Shown here: one piece after another, positions 34,801 to 48,200 of the stretch | Position numbering within the stretch: position 1 is the first letter of the stretch | Layout of the letters: each line of letters opens with the position of its first letter | Assembly: GCA_947685225.1 (NCBI GenBank) | Contig: CANTUV010000031.1 | Location: forward strand, 63,593,001-63,657,000 | Reading direction: 5' to 3' | DNA length: 64,000 bases | DNA from: Garcia nutans | Lineage: Eukaryota; Streptophyta; Magnoliopsida; Malpighiales; Euphorbiaceae | Position numbers and translations under genes: made by a program | The notes under the pieces: generated by a model | Told to the model about the DNA's origin: nothing | The model's database searches: none | The model's input: only the letters and a program-made list of their open reading frames with translations

Positions 34801-36497
34801 ATCACAAGAGTTTGAAGTATTTGGGTGTCCAGAAAGAACTCAATCTTCGTCAGAGGAGATGGTTAGAATTGATTAAAGACTACGACTGCTTAATTGACTA
34901 TCATCCAGGTAAAGCAAATGTTGTTGCTGATGCTTTGAATCGGAAGTCTTTAGCTAGTTTAACAGTTTACTCGCTCTCGTTGCTTGTTGAGTTGAGAGCA
35001 TTGCATGCCAGTTTTGTACCTTGTGATGATGGTGCATTGTTGGCACAGTTGCAATTGAAGCCAGTTTTGTTAGATCAGATCAAAGAGGCTCAGTTGGTTG
35101 ATATGAAGATTCAGAAGATTATTTCAGATTGCAAGATTGGGAAGACTAGAGATTTTGTTGTGAGAGATGATGGGAGTCTCTGGTTTAAGAACCGATTGTG
35201 TGTGCCCGAGGATGCTGATTTGAAAAGAATCATTTTAGAAGAAGCTCATCAGTCGATGTTTGCTATGCATCTGGGTAATACGAAGATGTATAATGATTTG
35301 AGACAACATTATTGGTGGATTGGGTTGAAGAGAGACATTGCTGAGTTTGTATCGAAATGTCTCACTTGTCAGAAAGTTAAAGCAGAGCATCAAGTTCCAA
35401 CCGGGTTGCTTCAACCGTTGTCAGTGCCTGAATGGAAGTGGGAAAGAGTGACAATGGACTTTGTGTCTGGTTTGCCATTGACACAAAGGAAACATGATGC
35501 CATTTGGGTGATTGTGGATAGATTGACTAAGACAGCTCATTTCCTTCCGGTGAGGATGGATTACTCTTTGGAGAGATTGGCTGAGCTGTATATCCAGGAG
35601 ATTGTGAAACTGCATGGTGTTCCAACTTCTTTAGTGTCTGATCGAGATCCCAGGTTTACTTCAAGATTTTGGAAGAGTTTGCATTATGCTATGGGTTCTC
35701 GACTGCACTTCAGTACTGCTTTTCATCCACAGACGGATGGACAGTCAGAGAGGGTGATACAGATTCTTGAAGATATGTTGAGAAGCTGTGTCATCGATTT
35801 CTCTGGAAGTTGGGATAGATTTTTACCTCTTGTGGAGTTTGCTTACAACAACAGTCACCAATCCAGCATTGGTATGGCACCATTCGAAGCATTGTATGGC
35901 AGACGGTGTAGGACACCTCTTTGTTGGAATGAGCTTGGAGATAATAAGTTGGTTGGTCCTGATTTGATTCAAGAAACTGAAGAGAAAGTAAAATTGATTT
36001 GAGGCAGGTTAAAAGCAGCTTCAGACCGACAGAAGTCTTATGCAGATCTGAAAAGGAGAGACATTCAGTTTGATGTTGGAGATAAGGTATTTTTGAAAGT
36101 GTCTCCTTGGAAAAAGATTTTGAGGTTCGGTCGGAAGGGAAAATTGAGTCCTCGTTTCATTGGGCCGTATGAAGTGTTAGAAAGAGTTGGACCAGTTGCT
36201 TATCGACTTGCTTTACCACCTGAGTTGGATCGTATTCATAATGTATTCCATGTTTCTATGTTGAGGAGGTACAGGTCGGATCCATCTCATGTGTTGCCAT
36301 TTGAATCAATTGAAGTGAACCCAGACTTGACTTTTGAAGAGGAACCAGTTGCTATCTTGGCACGTGATGTGAAAGATTTGAGAAACAAGAGAGTGCCATT
36401 GGTGAAGATTCTTTGGAAGAACCATGGGAAAGAAGAAGCAACTTGGGAAAATGAGCAAACGATGCGAGAGCAATATCCTCAGTTGTTTCAGAGTTAA
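31851..36497 (+). pseudogene. gag-pol polyprotein of element B, two nonsense codons
   Basis: A single 1548-codon frame from ATG 31851 (MDPHSRQSVEG) to TAA 36495. Order: gag with Pro-rich and WWKTVPHSMDDPPTL segments; CCHC knuckle CFRCGSPDHFVRDC (residue ~340); protease DPGST (~439); RT with FIDD (~775); RNase H with YSDASH; integrase H-x7-H...C-x2-C from residue ~1133; catalytic D ~1203, D ~1264 and E ~1300 (35 residues between the last two); then a chromodomain-like end (EEPVAIL...VKILW...ATWENEQ) that would read histone marks to guide insertion. Two in-frame stops interrupt it: TAA at 32403 (a Tyr position in A) and TGA at 36000 (an Arg CGA position in A). There are no frameshifts. Odd residues against its neighbours: Arg in TRYRHYEF, Arg in FLRHIVS and Leu in AMHLGN. 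Confidence 0.93.
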
Positions 36498-36509
36498 TAT
36501 CAGGTAATT

Positions 36510-36543
36510 TCGAGGACGAAATTTCTTTTTAGAGGGGGAGAAT
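36510..36543 (+). promoter_or_regulatory. Polypurine tract of element B
   Basis: GAGGACGAAATTTC, a T-run and AGAGGGGGAGAAT end directly at the 3' LTR start. Confidence 0.88.
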
Positions 36544-39071
36544 TGTAATATCCCCATATGTGGCTTAGAAGTTTTGATTATATTGTTGTTGTTGTTGTTG
36601 TTGTTATTGTTAAATTGGATTGAATGTATATGATGGGATAAGAAAAGAAATTGGAAAGTGAATGCTTGTGCATATGTGTTTTGGAGGAAGAATTAGGGTT
36701 TAGAGACAAATGTATATGTTGTGTATATGATGATATATATAACATATAAAGTGGTCAAATGAAGAGTCAAGGTGATGGTTAAGTGGAAGAAGATATTTTT
36801 TGGTTGTTAATGAAATTACATGTAAGGACTTATATGAGACAAAGGTTAGTTATATGATTGAGGGTGTTTTAGTAATTGCTTGGATAAGAACACTTGGTGG
36901 AGATTAAAAGCAAAATTTGACTTTGTATCTTGATCATTGTCTTCTTTCTTCATGAAGTGGCCGGCTCTCCATTAGCAAAAGGAAAAGAGAAGTGTTCTTG
37001 AGGCAAGAAGCAAGTTGATGAAGCAATCCAAGGTTTTGACAAAGGATTTGTGGAATTTCTTCTTTTCAAGTAAGTATTTTCTTGTTTTCTTTACTTATTT
37101 GGAAGTTGTGTTGGAAGTAAAGTAGGGTTTGATGATTTTGTGATTTGGTGGATTTGAGATGTGTTTGGTTGTGTTTTCAAATGTTAAATTGATTTTAAGT
37201 TATGAGTTTAATTGAAGGTTGTTGTTGGAAATGATGGTTGTTGATTTGGATGGATGGAGAAGGATGTTGATTTTAGGGTTTTGAGTTAATATGTGTTTTA
37301 TTGTGATATTAATGTGTGGTGAAGTAGTTCTTGTGATGAATATTGTGTTTGAGTGCAATTGAGAAAGGGTTGGTTTTAGTTAATGTTTTGTAATTTGGTG
37401 ACACGGCCAAAATCAATTTAGGGGAGTGGGCGTGTCCCTTAGGGGAGTGGGCGTGTCAATTGTTTGAATTAGCTACTGCCTCTTTTCTTTTTTAAGGACA
37501 CGGGCGTGTCACTCAAGTTGGTTGGGCGTGTCATTTATTTGAGAAAGCTACTGCCTCTTTTCTTTTTAAGGACACGGGCGTGTAACTCAAGCTGGTTGGG
37601 CGTGTCAATCAAGTGAGTTGGGCGTGCCCTTCAAATGATTTGAACATTGTTTGATTTCTTGGTTCTCTTTGCATGGTTTAAATTCTTCAAAAGTTCCATT
37701 GTTCTTAAACTTAAACATGAACATTATAAACATGTTTCAAACACAAGAATGATCTAATCAAATGAATGTGGATGGTCCTAAAGCTATGAATCATGTCAAT
37801 TGTGTTTTGCCCTAATTGCATTGTTGAGAATTAACAATGTTATGTTATACACTTTGAATGGTAATGTGTTTTATGAGTAATGTGGAATGAAATGTTAATA
37901 TTTATGAATGATGTCATGTGAGATAAATATACACTTGAATAATGAAGTGTTATATTGTGAAATGAAATGTGGAGCCATTGTTATTGGCTAAGGTGATTTA
38001 ATGGAGATAAATGAGGCATGTTTGCCTAAATGATAATGAGAATTGAAAATGAAATCTAAATGAATTGTGTGGCTAATGTGTTATTCCATTTTCAGAGTTT
38101 GTTGTTGGTGGCATGCCTAATGAGTGTAACAATCTCTTGAAGTTAGGTTGGATTGAATCCTTGAAGCCTAATTGAGATGTTACAACCCTTGAAGCTAGGT
38201 TGGGTTAGTTCTTAAAGCCAAGTTGGGTTGATGCTTAGCATGCTTTGCTCCCCTTGAAGCTTGGTTGAACTTAATCCTTGAAGCCTAGTTGGGTATATGA
38301 TATTGATATTGATAAATGTGATAACAAAACCAAAGCATTAACTCTGAAAATTGAATGGCATATTAGTGTGTCTTGGGCCCATGCTTGTCTTTGCTTAGTG
38401 TTGTTCATGAATGATTAAATGATTAACTAATAAAATATATGCAAAGATGTTGAATTCTGATATACATATATGTATGTTAGGTTATGAAATGTAAAAGTAT
38501 GTTGTTAGCTTTGCATTTATGTTGTTACATGTATGGTAAATTAGAATTGGCATTGTTTAGCATTTAAGCATGTCTATTGCATGTTTTATCTTACTAAGCC
38601 CTTGGCTTAGCGCGATAGTGTTTAATCGCGCAGGTGATAGAACTGATAGAATCGAACCCGAGAGCTCTTCGAGACCGAGTGAGAGTAGACATTGAAGAGT
38701 TGATTTTGGGAGCTTAAAGATCAGAGCTGACTTGCCAATCATGTATAAATCTTTTATATTGTGTAAAGTATTGTTGATAATGTAAATATATGTATAATGG
38801 TAAATATGTATTCAAATGTTTTCATATATGTACATATTTTATAACTTCCGCTGTGTAATTTATAAATGTATATATATATATATAGATAGCTAATATGTTT
38901 TTGTTTTATAAGTAAATGATCTATTTTTCTATAATGTATAATGATAAGGGTATTGTATCAAGTTTTAAAGTGTTTTGAATGCTAAGGAAATCGTAGCATC
39001 CCTATGTTTGGTGCACTTATGCTACATTGTTGTGTTTGTAGTGTGTGTGCATTGGATATGGGGGTGTTACA
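36544..39071 (+). repeat. 3' LTR of element B, 2528 bp
   Basis: Near-identical to 29157-31682. Differences I saw: GAGTTGAG/GATTTGAG near 37150, GAGGAAGC/GAGAAAGC near 37550, GTGTCACT/GTGTAACT near 37582, TTGAAGCC/TTAAAGCC near 38213, ATTACT/CTTACT near 38590, and two extra bases in the (AT)n run near 38880. The twin hairpin is at 38594-38631. Confidence 0.96.
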
Positions 39072-39076
39072 TAGTA

Positions 39077-39933
39077 GCTGACTCAGGCAAGGGACACGGC
39101 CAAGTCAGTGGCCGTGTCCCTCCAAAGAAGCTTAAACACGGCAAGGATTGGTTGACTTGGCCGTGTCTCACTTAAATCCAAAGCAAAGAAGAAGCAACTC
39201 ACATAGAAGCAAACACAAGCAAGGGACACGGCCAAGTCATTGGCCGTGTCCCTCCAAAAAGGTCCAACACGGCCATCTCTTCTTCAAGACTTGGCCTTGT
39301 CACTCAACAAATGACAAAAGAAGAAACTTTGAGACAGAAGGAAACACAAGCAAGGGACACGGCCAAGTCACTGGCCGTGTCCCTCCAAAGACCACCAACA
39401 CGGTCGAGTCTCATCCAACTTGGCCGTGTCTCTCATGAACCAAAGACGTAGCGGATTTTTAAAGAGGAGAATTCGTATAAAAGAAAAAAAGAAGCTAGGG
39501 TTTAGGGTTGTTGCGATTTGGAGAGCGTTTTAGCCGTCAAAGACAGTTTAGGTTTTGATAACTTTGTTTTCTTTGATTTTTGATTACACTTTGGATTAAA
39601 CTAGCTTAGATTAGATTGTTCTAGCCATTGATACATCGTTCTTGCAAGATTTGAACAAGAGATTCTTCAGAAGCTTCAAGGAGTTTTTAATTTGGTTTTG
39701 TTCTTGAACTTTATCTCTTTATTTTCATTGTAATTGCATTTATGAATATTATCATGCCTAAATTGATTTCTTTGAATATGAATGAGGTGAGTATGTTTGA
39801 TAGCATTATGAACTAATTTGATCAAGTCTAGGGTTTGTATGGATCTACTATGATTGTATGAATTGGTTATTCTCTTAGCTAATAATTTCTTTAGCCTTGA
39901 TTGAATGGAATATTGTTAATATATAATTGATTG
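39077..39933 (+). repeat. Athila 3' LTR, piece 2
   Basis: Continues the LTR after the TAGTA duplication, with three palindromic module units (to ~39440) and the TATA box GTATAAAAG (39475-39483). It ends at GATTG (39929-39933), the target site of element F; the LTR resumes at 51042. Confidence 0.93.
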
Positions 39934-40589
39934 TGTAACACCCCTATTCCCCGTATACGTACACAGCATGCTTATACGATCGTAATATACGTATACTGAA
40001 TATAGAAATGCCACGGTTAACAAAACACACAAATCATCCCTCGGATGAATTATGAATAAATTTAAAACGTTTAAGGGAATTTATAAAACACAATAAATAA
40101 ACATGATTATTCAAAACGCAGCGGAAAATATAACAAATATTTTCAAGTACATATACATTAAGATTAAAATTTACAAAATATGAAATATATACATGATTGG
40201 CAGCTTGACTCTCTGATCTTTAAGCTCTAAACCAACTCTTCAAAACCTCAACTCAACTAGGTCTTGCAGAATTCTCCGGCTCACACCTATCACCTGCGCG
40301 ATGAAACACAATCGCGCTAAGCCCACGGCTTAGTGGTACAAACCATAATAATGATATGCTTCGATGCCTTGTCAATGTCATGCATTCAAACAATAGAGAT
40401 CATACTCATAAATGTTACATTTCATTATTTCAACAATTGTATCATCATCCATCACACACATTCAACATAGACATACATGGGCCCAACAAGTATTTAATAT
40501 GATATTCAAAGTTAAGAGTTACTATTTTGGTCCATAATCACAATGATCAAGCCCGTAGGCAATATATATACATCTCTATCCATGGATAG

Positions 40590-40850
40590 TGTAACAGACT
40601 CAGTCTCTTGGACCATCAACCCAATGAACTTGAGGAGATCCTCAACCCGGCAAGACTGTTACCTGTAACAGACCCAGTCTCTTGGACCATCAACCCGACT
40701 GAAATCGAGGAGATCCTCAACCCGGCAAGACTGTTACTTATCATATATTTCATATTCATAATTCATATAGTGTAATAGACCCAGTCTCTTGGACCTGAAT
40801 TCAACTCAAATTGAAGAGATCCTCAACCCGGCAAGACTGTTACCTTTTTA
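40590..40850 (-). repeat. ~73-bp tandem repeat in element F LTR
   Basis: Three units with GTAACAGACCCAGTCTCTTGG on the plus strand, followed by AGGAGATCCTCAACCCGGCAAG. The third unit is set apart by a short spacer. The 5' LTR keeps two units (50742-50890). Confidence 0.85.
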
Positions 40851-41931
40851 CATTTTATAGGCATGCCGCCAAATCCAGAACTCTGAAATTGAATAACATA
40901 TTAAACATACAATCAATTCATTCACTTCTTTACCATTCTCTTTCTCAATTCATATCTCATAAACACATAGGCAATCATGCCTTAATAATTTCATTTTGCA
41001 TAACCATAGCCAACAACAATGGCTTCATTATATCTCAACTCACATTTCATATATCATCATCAATATACATATAACACATTACATTTCACAAGGTTAACAT
41101 TATTCATATATATATATATATATCAACAATGCAATAAGATTTCTTAGTACATTCATATCCAAATGTGTAAGTTTCAAAATCACATGAATGTATGCAAAAA
41201 TGCAAGGTTTGTACTTACATCAAAAGTAACCCACACAACTCTAAACACTTCCTCTTTCAAGAATCTTTCACCTCTTGAATTAGGGCAATTCACCTTCTTC
41301 ACAACCTATTCCAAAAGAATGATGCAACCCACATGAGATCATAAGGCTAAAAATCAACTAGGGCAACCTCTAAACATGACATGCTCAACAACACCGGCGT
41401 GTCCCTGACCGTGCCCTAACTCCACAACACAGAAGCTTTTACACGCTCAGAACCACAGGCGTGTCACTGGGCATGTAATACATTTTGCCTCTCTGAAACA
41501 TTGACACGTCCAACAACATGAGCGTGCTCATGGCCATGTCAATTCCCCAATAACACAGTGGCTATGACACGTTCAACAACACAGGTGTGTTACTGGCCGT
41601 GTCAATCCTACTACCACACAGAACCATTGACACGCCTAAAGACCTGGACGTGCTCGAGGGCGTGTCAGACCAAAAACCCAGATTCTGGCCAAAACAACAG
41701 AACACCCAACAAATCACTTCTTCCACCAATATCCACTTCAAACAAACTTAACTACACACATCCAAAAACCATCTCAAACTTGCAAAAACACCAAAACAAG
41801 ACAAAATATACATTAACCACACATCATCAATATCATCACAAACCCTAAACACCACTACAACACTATCTTCACCAACAAACTTACTCTTTCCTTTAATCCA
41901 ACCTCAAAATCCAAAATCAATTAAACCAAAT

Positions 41932-44618
41932 TGTAACACCCCGATACTCCATATAAGTACTATACATATACCTGGTATACATACAGTAAGTATATAAAGT
42001 ATAAGGATGTCACTTTTCGTTACAATTTAAAAACCTTTAACAGAGTTCCAAACCACAATACATTAATTTAAAGAAAATTTAGAAAATCATTATACTTTTA
42101 ATAATCTTACATATATATATATAATAATCTTATCTTTATCAAAACTTCATTTATACATATGAATACACTTCATAAAAAATACATCATAATTAAAAGTTAT
42201 ACATGTATGCATCACCCTCTAGTTGGTCTCGATAAACTCTTACTCTTCTCGTGGCATAACGAAAGACTTCATATCTTCCACCTAGTCACCTGCGCGATTA
42301 CACATCCGTGCTAAGCCCGAGAGCTTAGTAGTACAAATAAATAATATAAACATACATTATAGAAGTTCTAATATATAATGATATATCAAATTCCATGTAC
42401 CATTAGTTTCTTATCATGGTTTCCCTTTTTAGTTACACCTTTCATATATCTCTACTAATCTCATATATTATATATATACATATTTACATATCATTAACAC
42501 CAACCACAATCCATCACTAATACTCACAATCATCATATCAATATACATATTACATATCATACTTCATATCATTATTTTATTCACAATTCACCAATCATGA
42601 ATCACATTTCCAACAAAGGCAAACATTATACCATTCATAATTCACCAATCATGAATCACATCAAACAAAGACAAGCATGGGCCCAAAACAAACTAATATG
42701 CCATTCAATTTTCAGAGTTAATGCTTTGGTTTTGTTATCACATTTATCATTATCATAAACCCAACTAGGCTTCAAGGATTAGGTTCAACCAAGCTTTAAG
42801 GGGAACAAAGCATGATAAGTATCAACCCAACTTGGCTTTAAGAACCAACCCAACCTAGCTTCAAGGGTTGTAACATCTCAATTAGGCTTCAAGGATCAAA
42901 TCCAACCTAACTTCAAGAGATTGTTACCAATATTAGGCATGCCACCAACAACAAACTCTGAAAATGGAATAACACATTAGCCACACAATTCATTTAACAA
43001 TTTCATTCTCAATTGAATCATCATAGCCAATCACAATGGCTTCACATCACATTTGAGTTATCATAGCCAATCACAATGGCTTCACATCATGTCATGTCTC
43101 AATTCATATTACAATATTTCATAGTATACATAATCAATTACCCCATCATATCCTTCACATTTTACATATAGCATCATTGATATAACATTACAAAGTACTT
43201 TATTCATATAAAACATTACCATTCACAAGATTCACAATGTATAAAACATAACATTGTTCATATAGTATCATATGCATCATCATTACTCACATTGTCCCAC
43301 ATTTTACACAATATAACATTATTCATAGATTTAGAATCTTCCACATATATTTATTCAGGTCATTCTTCGTATTAAATGTGTTTAGAGTGTCTATTTTTAT
43401 GTTTAGGTGCAAGAAGACCTTTGTAGAATCAATACAATGTGAGAAAGGCAAAGAACAATCACAGTAGCCAACACCTTCAAGGGACACGGCCAAGCTTGTG
43501 GCCGTGTCTCTCAACCAAAAGCTCCAACACGGTCAAGACTCCCCTAACTTGGCTGTGTCTCCCTTAAATCCAAAGAAACCAAAATGAAAGAAATAAGGCA
43601 GTAGCAGACACAGTCAAGGGACACGGCCAAGCCAGTGGCTGTGTCTCTCCAAAATTGATCCAACACGGCCAAATTTCCTTAAACTTGGCCGTGTCTCCCA
43701 AAAATATTTAGTCTTGCCCGTGTCTCTTCTTTAGATTTGGCCGTGTCTCCCAACAAATTCAAAACCAAACACGGCCAAGCCTCCTTGATTGCATTAAATC
43801 ACATTATACACAACTTAACCTTATTCAAATGGATATAATCAATGTTATTAACATTTATTTTACAAGTTCATCACAATATTCACCTTAACAATACATCAAT
43901 AATACATTTAATCACTTACCATTTCAAAACCCTAAAATCAACATCACTCTTAACTTACCATCTTCAAACCAAAACCAACACCAATTCAATCTTTTTAACT
44001 CACACTCAATTTCAACACTTATAAACACATCTCAAACACACCAAATAATAATATCAATAAATCATAACTCACCTCAAACACAACTTCAAAATAACAAAGG
44101 AAAACAATAGAGTACTTACCAAAATTGAGGAAATTCCACAAATCTCCAACTTAATCCTTTGATTCTTCCTTCAATTTGATTTTAGAAATCAAAGCACCTC
44201 TCTTGCTCTCTTCTTCCTTTGGTAGCCGGCCACACCAAGCAAAGAAAAGAAAATGAAGACAAGTCAAACTTTTCTTCTTCTTTAAATCTACACCAAGCAA
44301 TTCTAACAAAGCAATTACCTAAATGCCCTTCATCCATTTAACTTAACTTCTTTTCACTTATATGCCCATTTAAGTAATTTCACATATCATAAATAAAATA
44401 TCTTCTTCCCTTGACTCCTCATTTTGACCAACATATATGTTATATATATTACCATATACCCAACATATACACTTTCTCTCTACACATTATTTTCCTTTTT
44501 AAAACAATACCTAAACATTCTCTTTTCAATTTCTTTTCTTATCAACATAACATATACACATAATTCAAACAAACAACAATTGTATCCAAACTTCTAGGGC
44601 ACACATTGGGATATTACA
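41932..44618 (-). mobile_element. Solo LTR, Tekay-like, 2687 bp, nested in element F
   Basis: Begins TGTAATATCCC on the minus strand at 44618 and ends GGGTGTTACA at 41932, with a perfect TSD CAAAT (41927-41931 and 44619-44623). There is no PBS, polypurine tract or coding sequence inside, so it is a product of LTR-LTR recombination. It is mosaic: the start half resembles element A's LTR, while the middle carries the CTTGAAGCC array of B and G. A degenerate twin hairpin is at 42292-42328. Confidence 0.93.
43460..43790 (+). repeat. Palindromic GACACGGCC modules in the solo LTR
   Basis: Two units, AAGGGACACGGCCAAGCTTG...GGCCGTGTCTCTC near 43478 and GCAGTAGCAGACACAG...AAGGGACACGGCCAAGCCAG near 43600-43640, each with a second CAACACGG(C/T)C...ACTTGGC(C/T)GTGTC pair. 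They read in the Athila orientation on the plus strand, so they are antisense to this LTR, as in element A. Confidence 0.78.
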
Positions 44619-45225
44619 CAAATACTCTTAAACACAACACAATCAAACCAAACACCTATCCATCACAACTTCAACTCACAAACCCAAAGAAATCAAAGAA
44701 TCAAGTGGAAGGACTTACCAAGGATGAAGAAACTCTTAAATCTCCAACTTGATCTCTTGAAAACTTCCTTCAATCTTGAACTTGGAAGATCAAATCTCTC
44801 TCTTGCTCTCTTGTTTCTTTGATGGCCGAACAACAAAAGGAAAGGAAAAGAGAAGGAAAAGAAATGAAAGAAGGCCATGAAGGAAGAAGAAAAGAAAGAA
44901 AACCAAAGAAAGCAAAGTCAACTCTTTTTCCTTAAAACCCTCTCATCCAAGCATTTATTATAAAATAATCAAAATATCATCTTCCACTTCCACTAACTCT
45001 AATCCCACTTAATATTAATTAATTCTTTAAACACAATTAATAATAATTAATCTCTTCCTTTGACTTTCTCATTGACTTGTGTATATGTTGTATATATTTT
45101 CATATACACAACATATACACTCTCTTCACTTCTTTTCTCTTTTCTTTACAAATTAACATATACACATAATCCAAATAAAACAACAATTATATTAAAACTT
45201 CTAGGGCACACTTTGGGATATTACA

Positions 45226-45260
45226 ATTCTCCCCCTCTAAAAAGAAATTTCGTCCTCGAA
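45226..45260 (-). promoter_or_regulatory. Polypurine tract of element F
   Basis: On the plus strand ATTCTCCCCCTCT then AAAAAGAAATTTCGTCCTC: the complement of the tract seen in A and B, directly beside the LTR start. Confidence 0.87.
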
Positions 45261-45271
45261 ATTACCTGATA

Positions 45272-48200
45272 TCAAGTCCGAAACAGCTGAGGATACTGAT
45301 CTCGCATTGCTTGTTCACTCTCCCAAGTTGATTCTTCTCTACCATGATTCTTCCAAAGAACCTTCACAATTGGCACTTCCTTATGGCTCAACTCTATCAT
45401 CTCATATGCTAAAATAGCAACTGGTTCTTCTTTAAAAGTTAGATCCGGACTCACCTCAATAGATTCAACTGAAAGAACATGAGATGGATCTAATCTGTAC
45501 CTTCTCAACATAGAAACATGGAAGACGTTATGGATTCTATCCAACTCAGGCGGCAAAGCAAGACGATAAGCAACTGGTCCAACTCTTTCTAAAACTTCAT
45601 ATGGTCCAATGAAACAAGGACTCAGCTTCCCTTTTCGACCAAATCTCATTCCAAGGAGACACTTTGAGAAATACTTCATCTCCCACATCATACTCTATAT
45701 CTCTCCTCTTTCGATCCGAATAAGATTTCTGCCGATCTGAAGCTGCTTTTAACCGATCCCGAATCATCTTCACTTTCTCTTCTATCTCTTTAACCAAATC
45801 AGGACCAATTAACTTACCTTCTCCAGTTTCATTCCAACATAAAGGCGTTCTACATCTTCTCCCATACAATGCTTCAAATGGTGCCATTCCAATACTGGAT
45901 TGATGACTGTTGTTGTAAGCAAATTCCACAAGTGGTAAAAATCTGTCCCAACTTCCAGAAAAATCAATGACACGGCTTCTCAACATATCCTCGATAATCT
46001 GGATCACCCTCTCGGACTGCCCATCTGTCTGCGGATGAAAAGCAGTGCTAAACTGCAATCGAGAACCCAAAGCACCATGTAAACTCTTCCAGAACCTCGA
46101 AGTAAACCGGGGATCTCGATCCGACACTAAAGAAATTGGGGCTCTATGCAATTTCACAATTTCGTGGATATACAGCTCAGCCAACTTCTCAAGAGAATAA
46201 TCCATCCGAACCGGAAGAAAATGAGCTATCTTTGTCAACCTATCAACAATCACCCAAATAGCATCATGTTTCCTCAGCGTCAATGGCAAACCAGATACAA
46301 AGTCCATTGTTACTCTTTCCCATTTCCATTCAGGCACTGATAAAGGTTGAAGCAACCCTATTGGAACTTGATGTTCAATTTTTACCCTCTGACACGTGAG
46401 ACATTTGGACACAAACACATCTATGTCTCTCTTCATACCTGACCACCAGTAATGCTGCTTCAAATCATGGTACATCTTCGTATTGCCCGGATGCATAGCA
46501 AAAACTAACTGGTGTGCTTCTTCTAAAATAATCTTTCTCAAATTAGCATCATCAGGTACACACAATATGTTCTTAAACCAAAGACTCCCATCACTTCTCA
46601 CAATAAAATCTTGACTCTTTCCATTCTGGCAATCTGAAACAATCTTTTGAATTTTCTCATCTGTCAATTGAGCCTCCTTAATCTGGTCCAACAATACTGG
46701 TTTCAATTGCAACTGAGCCAACAATTCACCATCATCACATGCTTCAAAACTAGCATGTAATGCTCTCAACTCAATAAGCAACAAGAGCGAGTAAACAGCC
46801 AAACCTGCCAAAGACTTTCGACTCAAGGCGTCAGCAACAACATTTGCCTTACCAGGATGATAATCAATCAAACAGTCATAATCTTTGATCAACTCCAACC
46901 ATCGTCTCTGCCGAAGGTTAAGCTCTCTCTGAACCCCCAAATATTTTAAACTCTTATGGTCCATATAGATGAAACACTTCTCCCCATACAAGTAGTGTCG
47001 CCAAATCTTCAAAGCAAACACTATGGCTGCTAACTCCAAATCATGGGTCGGATAATTGAGCTCATGTGGCTTCAACTGTCGAGAAGCATAAGCTATAACT
47101 TTACCTTCTTGCATCAAAACACAACCCAAACCACTATGTGAAGCATCACTGTAGATCACATATGGTTTATCTTCTACAGGTAAAGTAAGAACAGGCGCTT
47201 GAGTCAACATCTCTTTCAACTGCTCAAAGCTAGCCTGACACTGATCTGTCCACACAAATCTAACTCCCTTTCGAAGTAATTTAGTAAGTGGAGTAGCTAT
47301 TAAAGAAAATCCCTTCACAAACCTTTGATAATAGCATGCCAAACTTAGAAAACTTCTAACTTCAGTTACTGACTTCGGTGGACTCCAATCCAAAATAGCC
47401 TCAACTTTACTCGGATCAACTCTAATACCATCTGCTGAAACTATATGACCGAGAAAAGTCACATGATCAAGCCAAAACTCACACTTCGATAGCTTAGCAT
47501 ACAATTGCTTCTCTCTTAAAATCTGTAGTACAATTCGCAGATGTTTGTCATGCTCCTCTTCATTACACGAATACACCAAAATATCATCAATAAAAACTAC
47601 CACAAACTGATCCAGATAGGGCCTAAACACCCTATTCATCAAATCCATAAAAGCTGCAGGTGTATTTGTCAACCCAAAAGGCATCACTAAAAACTCATAA
47701 TGCCCATACCTTGTGCGAAAGGTTGTCTTAGGAACATCTTCAGCTCTGACCTTCAACTGATGGTACCATGATCTTAAATCAATCTTGGAAAACACTGCTG
47801 CTCCTTTTAATTGATCAAAAAGATCATCAATTCTAGGCAAAGGATATTTATTCTTAATAGTCACCTTATTCAATTGCCTATAATCAATGCACAATCTCAT
47901 AGTACCATCCTTCTTCTTCACAAACAAAACAGGAGCTCCCCACGGTGAAACACTAGGGCGAACAAATCCTTTATCCAACAACTCCTGCAACTACACCTTT
48001 AACTCTCTTAACTCAGCAGGTGCCATTCTATAAGGGGTAATAGAGATAGGAGTGGTACCAGGCAACAAATCGATACTAAATTCCACCTCTCTATCAGGAG
48101 GCAACCCTGGCAACTCCTCTGGAAACACATCTGGAAATTCTGCAACTGTGGATATACTATCAAGTTGAGAACCTACTACTCTAGTATCCAAAACATGAGC

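Larger units (their letters stand above)
29157..39071 (+). mobile_element. Element B: Tekay/Del-like chromovirus, complete, 9915 bp
   Basis: A complete element in the Athila 3' LTR with a perfect TSD TAGTA (29152-29156 and 39072-39076). LTRs are 2526 and 2528 bp. By eye they differ at about five bases plus one TA unit in an (AT)n run, so insertion is very recent. The PBS and polypurine tract are intact. The single gag-pol frame has only two stops. It is the youngest and best preserved element in the window. Confidence 0.96.
39934..45225 (-). repeat. 3' LTR of element F, split at 41932-44618
   Basis: On the minus strand it begins TGTAATATCCCAAAG at 45225 and ends GTGTTACA at 39934. Without the solo LTR and one CAAAT copy it is about 2600 bp. 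It contains a ~73-bp array (40590-40850), the twin hairpin (40296-40333) and a block of ACACG(C/T)(C/T)/GCGTGTC half-sites (41390-41670). Confidence 0.92.

Noticed and set aside
41932..44618. A complete small element inside F
   Set aside because: It has one LTR only, with TSDs at both ends and no PBS, polypurine tract or coding sequence, so solo LTR is the better call.
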